A stretch of DNA of 64,000 nucleotides from Syncephalis fuscata (lineage: Eukaryota; Zoopagomycota; Zoopagomycetes; Zoopagales; Piptocephalidaceae). Both the position numbers and the translations under genes were made by a program. The notes below the pieces were generated by a model, which was given only the letters and a program-made list of their open reading frames with translations, did no database searches and was not told the origin of the DNA. How positions within the stretch are numbered: the first letter of the stretch is position 1; every line of letters starts with the position of its first letter. The DNA is taken from assembly GCA_025786725.1 (NCBI GenBank), contig JAHLTZ010000021.1, positions 1-64,000 of the forward strand. Direction: 5' to 3'. Below, one piece after another: positions 58,860-64,000 of the stretch.

Positions 58860-61800
58860 TTATTTTTGATGGGTAGCAACCCATTGGCGCGCATTGTGGA
58901 ACATACGCATCCATGGTCCTTCAAATGCCCATTCTTTAAGCATTGAATCGGGGTAATACGAATTAGCTTCAAGACGTGTAACACGTTCTGGATGTGGCAT
59001 CATAGCAAGTACTCGTCCATGAAGCGCAGCTACACCAGTAATACCCGATGGGCTGCCATTTGGATTATGCGGGAAGATTTCAGTAGGCTGGCCACGATGA
59101 TCGATCAATCGTACAGCTACTTGGCGTTGGTCCTCCAACTTTGTAAGATGGCCTCTATCCGAGAATTCAGCTCGACCTTCTCCATGGGCTACAGCCACTG
59201 GTAGTTTGGATCCTTGCATATCTTTAAAGAAAATGGACTGAACACCCTCGACTAGCTCGACCATACAGACGCGCGCTTCATATTGCTCTGACTGATTACG
59301 TACAAAGCGTGGCCAGTGCTCAGTGCCGGGGATAAGTCCGCGGAGTTGTGATAAGAACTGGCAGCCATTGCACACACCAAGCGCAAATGTATCGTCACGA
59401 TTATTGAAAAAGTCTAGGAATTCCTTGCGTGCTCGCTCGTTTAGTACGGCCGATTGAGCCCAGCCAGATGCAGCACCTAGCACATCGCCAAAAGAAAAGC
59501 CGCCACAAGCGGCAAATCCAACAAAGTCGCGCAGTGTAACTCGGCCTTCAATTAAATCGCTCATATGAACATCTATAGCCTCAAAGCCAGCTTTTGTAAA
59601 GGCATAGGCCATTTCTACTTGACCATTCACACCTTGTTCACGTAGAATGGCCACCTTGGGACGTTGTTCAACTGATAGGTCAGCGTCGACAACTGGATTA
59701 AGTTTTGTAGGTCCAAAAGTCAACTCGTAAAAGAGACCTGGGTCCTGGTCGTCGTGAATTAAATCATATTCTTGCTGGGCACATACTGGATTGTCACGCA
59801 GTGCTTGCATTCTGAACGATGTTTCAGCCCATTGCCGTTCCAATATGCCACGCGTTGTGTTAAGTAGCGTTTCTTGTCCGTGTTTGAATACAATAGATGC
59901 ATCGCCGTATGCCTTTACCGATCCAATAACATGAATATGTTCAGATGGGAATCCAGCCTTGGTCATCGTCTCACGGAATTGCGCTTCTCCTTGGCGTGTC
60001 ACCTGAACAACAGCACCGAGTTCCTCGTTGAATAGAACACGAACTGGATCATCACCAAGAGATGTCGTATCAACATCAATGCCTAACCGACTGGCAAATA
60101 CCATTTCTACCAATGTTGTAAACAAACCACCATCTGATCGATCATGGTAAGCAAGTAGTACTTGTGGTAGTAAGCGAGCCTGTTGTAGTCCATTAAAGAA
60201 TGAGCGCAGTAGGCTAGGCTGGTCGACATTAGGCGCTACAGCTCCTACTTGTCGGAATACTTGGCAAATAGCTGATCCACCAAGACGTTGCTGGCCACCG
60301 GCAATATCGATAAGCAATAGTAGGCCGCTGCTAGTAGCATCATTGGTATCGACTTGTAGTTGTGGCGTTAATGTTTCGCGTACATTGTCAACTGGCGCAT
60401 ATCCAGTAATAATTAGCGAAAGCGGTGAAGTAACTGAACGCTGCTCTCCTGTCGTCTTATCTGGCCATTGCATCTTCATCGACATTGAATCTTTGCCAAC
60501 TGGAATGGCAATACCAAGCTGAGGACACAAATCAATACCAACTGCATGAACGGCTGCATACAAATTGGCACCTTCGCCCTTCTCATTAGCGGCACACATC
60601 CAATTGGCCGACAAACGAATAAGTGATATATCACGAATAGATGCAGCGGCCAAATTCGTAATTGCTTCACCAACTGCCATACGGGCTGAAGCAGCGGCAT
60701 CGACCAAGGCCACTGGTGTTCGTTCTCCCATAGCCATAGCCTCACCGGTAATTGAGTCGTAATTCGTAGCAGTTACAGCTACATCGGCCACAGGTATTTG
60801 CCATGGACCTACCATTTGGTCACGCATTACTAGGCCGGTAACTGTACGATCGCCAATCGTAATAAGGAATTTTTTGCTAGCTACACTTGGTAGATGCAAA
60901 ATACGATGCACAGCTTCATTAAAGCGATCGGTAAAGCTGGTAATTGTAGCTGGCAGACACGAAGTCAAAGAAGTATCAAATGGACTACGTAATGGCTTCA
61001 ATGTTGTAGCTACACGACTCATACGAGGTGGCTTTCCGAATAGTACCGACATTGGCAGATCAATTGGCGTCTTATTAGTAAGCGAATCGACTAGTCGGAA
61101 TTGCTCCTCAGCTGTAGTTTTACCTACAACAGCATATAGACAACGTTCTCGCTTGGCAATCAATTCAAATTCGGCAAGACGTTCTGGTGCAATAGCAAGT
61201 ACGTAGCGCTCTTGCGATTCATTGCACCATATTTCCATTGGCGATAAAGATGGATCTGAGCAAGGAATGGCGCGTAACTGCACTACAGCACCTAGCTGGC
61301 TGTCGTGTACAAGTTCCGGCAATGCGTTTGATAAACCACCAGCACCAACATCGTGTATAGATTGAATTGGATTCTGTTCGGCAAGTGTAGTGCAGCCATC
61401 GATGACTTGTTGGCAACGACGTTCCATTTCGGCATTATCACGCTGTACCGAAGCAAAGTCTAAATCAATCGAGCTAGAGCCGGATGTCATCGATGAAGCT
61501 GCACCACCACCCAAACCAATAAGCATCGATGGACCGCCCAATACAATTAGCTGTGCACCTGGCGTAATCTTCTGTTTATGAACATGGCCCGAACGGATGT
61601 TACCTATACCGCCAGCAATCATAATTGGCTTATGGTAGCCACGAACTGATGACTGTTTGCCGTCTGTATCGTCTATAACACGTTCGGCAAAAGTGCGGAA
61701 GTATCCAGCAATATTTGGTCGCCCAAATTCGTTGTTAAAAGCAGCACCACCCAACGGAGCCTGGACCATAATATCAAGTGCTGAGGCAACATGGTGTGGC

Positions 61801-62969
61801 CGGCCTACGTCCTCTTCCCAAGGCTGCTCAAATCCTGGAATTAATAGATTTGATACAGTAAATCCAGTAAGGCCGGCTTTGGGCTTGGATCCAGTACCAA
61901 CAGCGCCTTCGTCACGGATTTCACCACCCGATCCTGTGGCTGCACCAGGGAAAGGAGAAACAGCTGTAGGATGGTTATGTGTTTCAACCTTGACGACCAT
62001 GTGAACCGGTTCGGTTGTACTTACATATTGATGCTGATTATTTGACGCAAAGCGAGCTACCGTTGGGCCTTCAAGCACGGCAGCGTTATCTGAATAGGCA
62101 GATAATACGCCTGATGGATGTAAATTATACGTATTACGAATCATTTGGAACAATGAATAATCCATTGGTTGGTTGTCGATCGTCCATTCAGCACCAAATA
62201 TCTTATGACGACAATGTTCTGAATTGACTTGAGCAAACATCATAAGTTCAACATCGGTAGGATTGCGATTAAGTGACTCTGGTTTACTACTAACAAATGC
62301 TTCAACCAAATAGTCAATTTCGTCATCAGCCAACGCTAGGCCCCAGTTTTGATTAGCAGTAACTAAGGCTGATTTAGCAGCCACCAAATGCTGTTCATGG
62401 CCAAGCATTTCGACGTGCTTGAGCGGACCAGGTTGGCCTTGCAAAAAGATAATGTTCTCTGTAGGCAATACATCGGTTACCGACTCGGTCATACGATCAT
62501 GAAGATGGCCACAGATCGCCATATGGGTTGTTTTATCGATGGGATTTGCTTCGATCAAGTAAACGATACCACGTTCAATACGACGAACACAGCTGGAAAG
62601 TTTACACAATGAAGCAATTTCAGATGCTTTTGATGACCAAGGAGAGATGGTACCAGGTCGTGGACAGACTGTAATCACTTGGTATCCATTAAGTTGACCA
62701 TCACGATCGAGTGGTTTGCCGGCGATAAACGATTCAAGACAGGTACGCGCCGGGTCGACAGTCGTGTTGTCCCAGGCTGGTCCATAGGAAAGCAGTTCTT
62801 TTAGAATACCTAGCTGCTCCTCGTTTAGTGCATCAACGCTCAAGTCAACGAAATGCACGTAGTAGGCCGCGGCAACATTTTTAACTGTAGGAATCGCATC
62901 GCGTAACTTGTGGGCCAACAAGTTGCGACGAAACTCGGAAAGAGCAGGACTACCAGGAAGAACAAGCAT
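58860..62969 (-). CDS. ADE6: Phosphoribosylformylglycinamidine synthase (FGAM synthase)
   Basis: A single uninterrupted frame of about 1,369 residues from the ATG at 62969 ([15 protein letters not shown]); an upstream in-frame ATG-like extension is less likely. It has the eukaryotic fused layout. The N-terminal domain is PurS-like. The ATP-binding synthetase domain contains [19 protein letters not shown] and [13 protein letters not shown]. The C-terminal class-I glutaminase has the nucleophile Cys in LGVCNGCQ and a PHPER motif near the end ([11 protein letters not shown]). The enzyme converts FGAR, glutamine and ATP to FGAM in step four of purine synthesis. The gene has no introns and no frame breaks, unlike most of its neighbours. 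Confidence 0.97.
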   Translation of the reverse strand: MLVLPGSPALSEFRRNLLAHKLRDAIPTVKNVAAAYYVHFVDLSVDALNEEQLGILKELLSYGPAWDNTTVDPARTCLESFIAGKPLDRDGQLNGYQVITVCPRPGTISPWSSKASEIASLCKLSSCVRRIERGIVYLIEANPIDKTTHMAICGHLHDRMTESVTDVLPTENIIFLQGQPGPLKHVEMLGHEQHLVAAKSALVTANQNWGLALADDEIDYLVEAFVSSKPESLNRNPTDVELMMFAQVNSEHCRHKIFGAEWTIDNQPMDYSLFQMIRNTYNLHPSGVLSAYSDNAAVLEGPTVARFASNNQHQYVSTTEPVHMVVKVETHNHPTAVSPFPGAATGSGGEIRDEGAVGTGSKPKAGLTGFTVSNLLIPGFEQPWEEDVGRPHHVASALDIMVQAPLGGAAFNNEFGRPNIAGYFRTFAERVIDDTDGKQSSVRGYHKPIMIAGGIGNIRSGHVHKQKITPGAQLIVLGGPSMLIGLGGGAASSMTSGSSSIDLDFASVQRDNAEMERRCQQVIDGCTTLAEQNPIQSIHDVGAGGLSNALPELVHDSQLGAVVQLRAIPCSDPSLSPMEIWCNESQERYVLAIAPERLAEFELIAKRERCLYAVVGKTTAEEQFRLVDSLTNKTPIDLPMSVLFGKPPRMSRVATTLKPLRSPFDTSLTSCLPATITSFTDRFNEAVHRILHLPSVASKKFLITIGDRTVTGLVMRDQMVGPWQIPVADVAVTATNYDSITGEAMAMGERTPVALVDAAASARMAVGEAITNLAAASIRDISLIRLSANWMCAANEKGEGANLYAAVHAVGIDLCPQLGIAIPVGKDSMSMKMQWPDKTTGEQRSVTSPLSLIITGYAPVDNVRETLTPQLQVDTNDATSSGLLLLIDIAGGQQRLGGSAICQVFRQVGAVAPNVDQPSLLRSFFNGLQQARLLPQVLLAYHDRSDGGLFTTLVEMVFASRLGIDVDTTSLGDDPVRVLFNEELGAVVQVTRQGEAQFRETMTKAGFPSEHIHVIGSVKAYGDASIVFKHGQETLLNTTRGILERQWAETSFRMQALRDNPVCAQQEYDLIHDDQDPGLFYELTFGPTKLNPVVDADLSVEQRPKVAILREQGVNGQVEMAYAFTKAGFEAIDVHMSDLIEGRVTLRDFVGFAACGGFSFGDVLGAASGWAQSAVLNERARKEFLDFFNNRDDTFALGVCNGCQFLSQLRGLIPGTEHWPRFVRNQSEQYEARVCMVELVEGVQSIFFKDMQGSKLPVAVAHGEGRAEFSDRGHLTKLEDQRQVAVRLIDHRGQPTEIFPHNPNGSPSGITGVAALHGRVLAMMPHPERVTRLEANSYYPDSMLKEWAFEGPWMRMFHNARQWVATHQK

Positions 62970-62999
62970 GTTTTTATAATTACACGCACGTATACACAC

Positions 63000-63607
63000 T
63001 TGGCCGCTATACAGGTAGGATAGTGTGGTAGAGCTACGTTTAGGTGGCAGTCTCGTTACAAATGCAGTAAAGTGGAACTAGAAACACATCCACTTGAACA
63101 AGTAGAAAAAAAATTCTGGTTATCTGATAGTAGATCCGATCGAGTTGATCTGAATTGATTTAGTTTATAAAGCATTGGCTTGCCTGATTGAAACTCAAAC
63201 AGCGGTTTATCATTTGGTTTTCGCTTTACTTATTCTCGCCAATATATACATCGTGAACTGTAAGGCTCTCTACTACTAATATATGTATTGTTTTTGTAGC
63301 TTATGTAGCCAGTTTGGCTATTGTAAACGTTGTGCCATTTTAATTTGCTGTGATATTAAAATAGCAATCAATTAATCCATTGTTCTTTATCCAAGTTTTT
63401 AACTTTTAGTAGCTGCAGCCCCACCAAACTCCGCAAGTCTTATAAACATCGCGAAACTTTGAAATTATAATATTAAACTGTAGTGTAATAATTGGAGTAA
63501 AAATCTAATTATACATTAAATTATCAGTTTTTTAAAGATAATACAAAATAGCTAAATGGCATATTTTTTAGTTATTAAACTATTATTTACTATATTAACA
63601 TAGAGAT
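63000..63607. other. Intergenic region
   Basis: Promoter side of FGAM synthase and 3' side of the GPI-anchored gene. No recognisable element. Confidence 0.4.
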
Positions 63608-64000
63608 TTATTCAAATACCAACGAAATGACTAACAAACTAATAATCGAATAAGCCAACAACGTATTGGATAAGCCAATTGCCGCTGCATTTGATGTTTT
63701 TTGATTTATTTTAAAAGCACTATCATTACCAAATCTATACTTGACATCGACAAAGGCCGACTCTGTAGTATTGGTATTATCCAGTACAAGACAATATTCT
63801 GTATTGGGTGACATAAGAGCGACAGGTGCCTTGACACCAATATTGCACGATGTATGACGAGTCGTGTTGGAAGTATCGTTTGAAACAGGACACGAGTTAT
63901 TAGCATCGTAAGTTGTGTTAAATGGTATTGATGGCGACGAAGGCGAGCTACTACGCTTAACCTTATCTTTATCGCGAACATAAGCCGACTTTTCAGTTAA
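63608..64000 (-). CDS. GPI-anchored cell-surface protein, N-terminal part outside the window
   Basis: The reading is open from the window edge to the stop at 63608-63610. About 130 residues are visible. They contain several N-x-S/T glycosylation sites (PFNTTY, NDTSNTTR), four Cys and a Lys-Arg site (KVKR). A C-terminal hydrophobic segment (LAYSIISLLVISLVFE) is preceded by small residues (SNAAAIG) as a candidate omega site. This is a typical GPI-attachment signal of fungal wall or membrane proteins. The family cannot be told from this fragment. Confidence 0.6.
   Translation of the reverse strand, partial: LTEKSAYVRDKDKVKRSSSPSSPSIPFNTTYDANNSCPVSNDTSNTTRHTSCNIGVKAPVALMSPNTEYCLVLDNTNTTESAFVDVKYRFGNDSAFKINQKTSNAAAIGLSNTLLAYSIISLLVISLVFE

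Noticed and set aside
1-64000. Programmed ribosomal frameshifting as a general explanation of frame breaks
   Set aside because: The break sites share no slippery motif or downstream structure, lie in unrelated genes and mostly fall in short homopolymers.

Overview
The window is nuclear DNA from a fungus. It is AT-rich, its introns are short (mostly 45-80 nt, GTAAGT-like donors, TAG acceptors), and its genes include ERG28, a sterol-sensing SREBP-type factor, secreted proteins with kexin-type Arg-Arg sites and a GPI-anchored protein. An early-diverging lineage (Zoopagomycota or Mucoromycota grade) is my guess from gene content and composition; no rRNA or mitochondrial marker is present to settle it.

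Layout. 0-20 kb is gene-poor: a secreted subtilase (0.5-3.3 kb), a seven-helix membrane protein (4.9-5.9 kb), tRNA-Val(AAC) (7.1 kb), the gene described below (10.0-12.6 kb), a small secreted protein (16 kb, minus) and a histidine acid phosphatase (17-19 kb, minus). 19.7-34 kb is dense housekeeping: ERG28 and an SREBP-like gene head to head, CHCHD5/Mix14, COX4, an At4g15545-like coiled-coil protein, mitochondrial ribosomal protein mL44 and an F-box/ZnF-UBP/DUSP protein. 32.7-41.5 kb (minus) is ATG2. Then follow NDUFA9 (42-43.4 kb), a second seven-helix protein with an ectodomain (43.8-45.6 kb), TAP42 (46.5-48 kb) and an F-box protein (48.7-51.2 kb). 51.8-54.5 kb holds two tandem-duplicated secreted repeat proteins. 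An unrecognised acidic-tailed gene (55.6-56.3 kb), an intronless FGAM synthase (58.9-63 kb) and a cut-off GPI protein end the window.

The outstanding object is at 9978-12640. A TATA box and a 94-nt exon encoding a signal peptide plus Arg-Arg are followed by an array of about 80-nt units. Each unit has the form intron...TTAATATTAATAG | NNN | GTAAGT. The flanks are nearly identical from unit to unit, while the three bases between acceptor and donor vary freely. Joining these 3-nt inserts (29 of 3 nt, one of 6 nt, one of 2 nt) in the phase left by exon 1 gives an open frame with six cysteines that stops at once in the terminal exon. I read this as a secreted cysteine-rich peptide gene built from about 30 consecutive one-codon micro-exons, every codon split by a phase-1 intron.

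A second window-wide signal is a large number of single-nucleotide frame breaks in otherwise conserved genes, nearly all of them a missing base and often in a homopolymer. They look like consensus errors of the assembly rather than biology, and they explain the single odd 2-nt insert in the micro-exon array.
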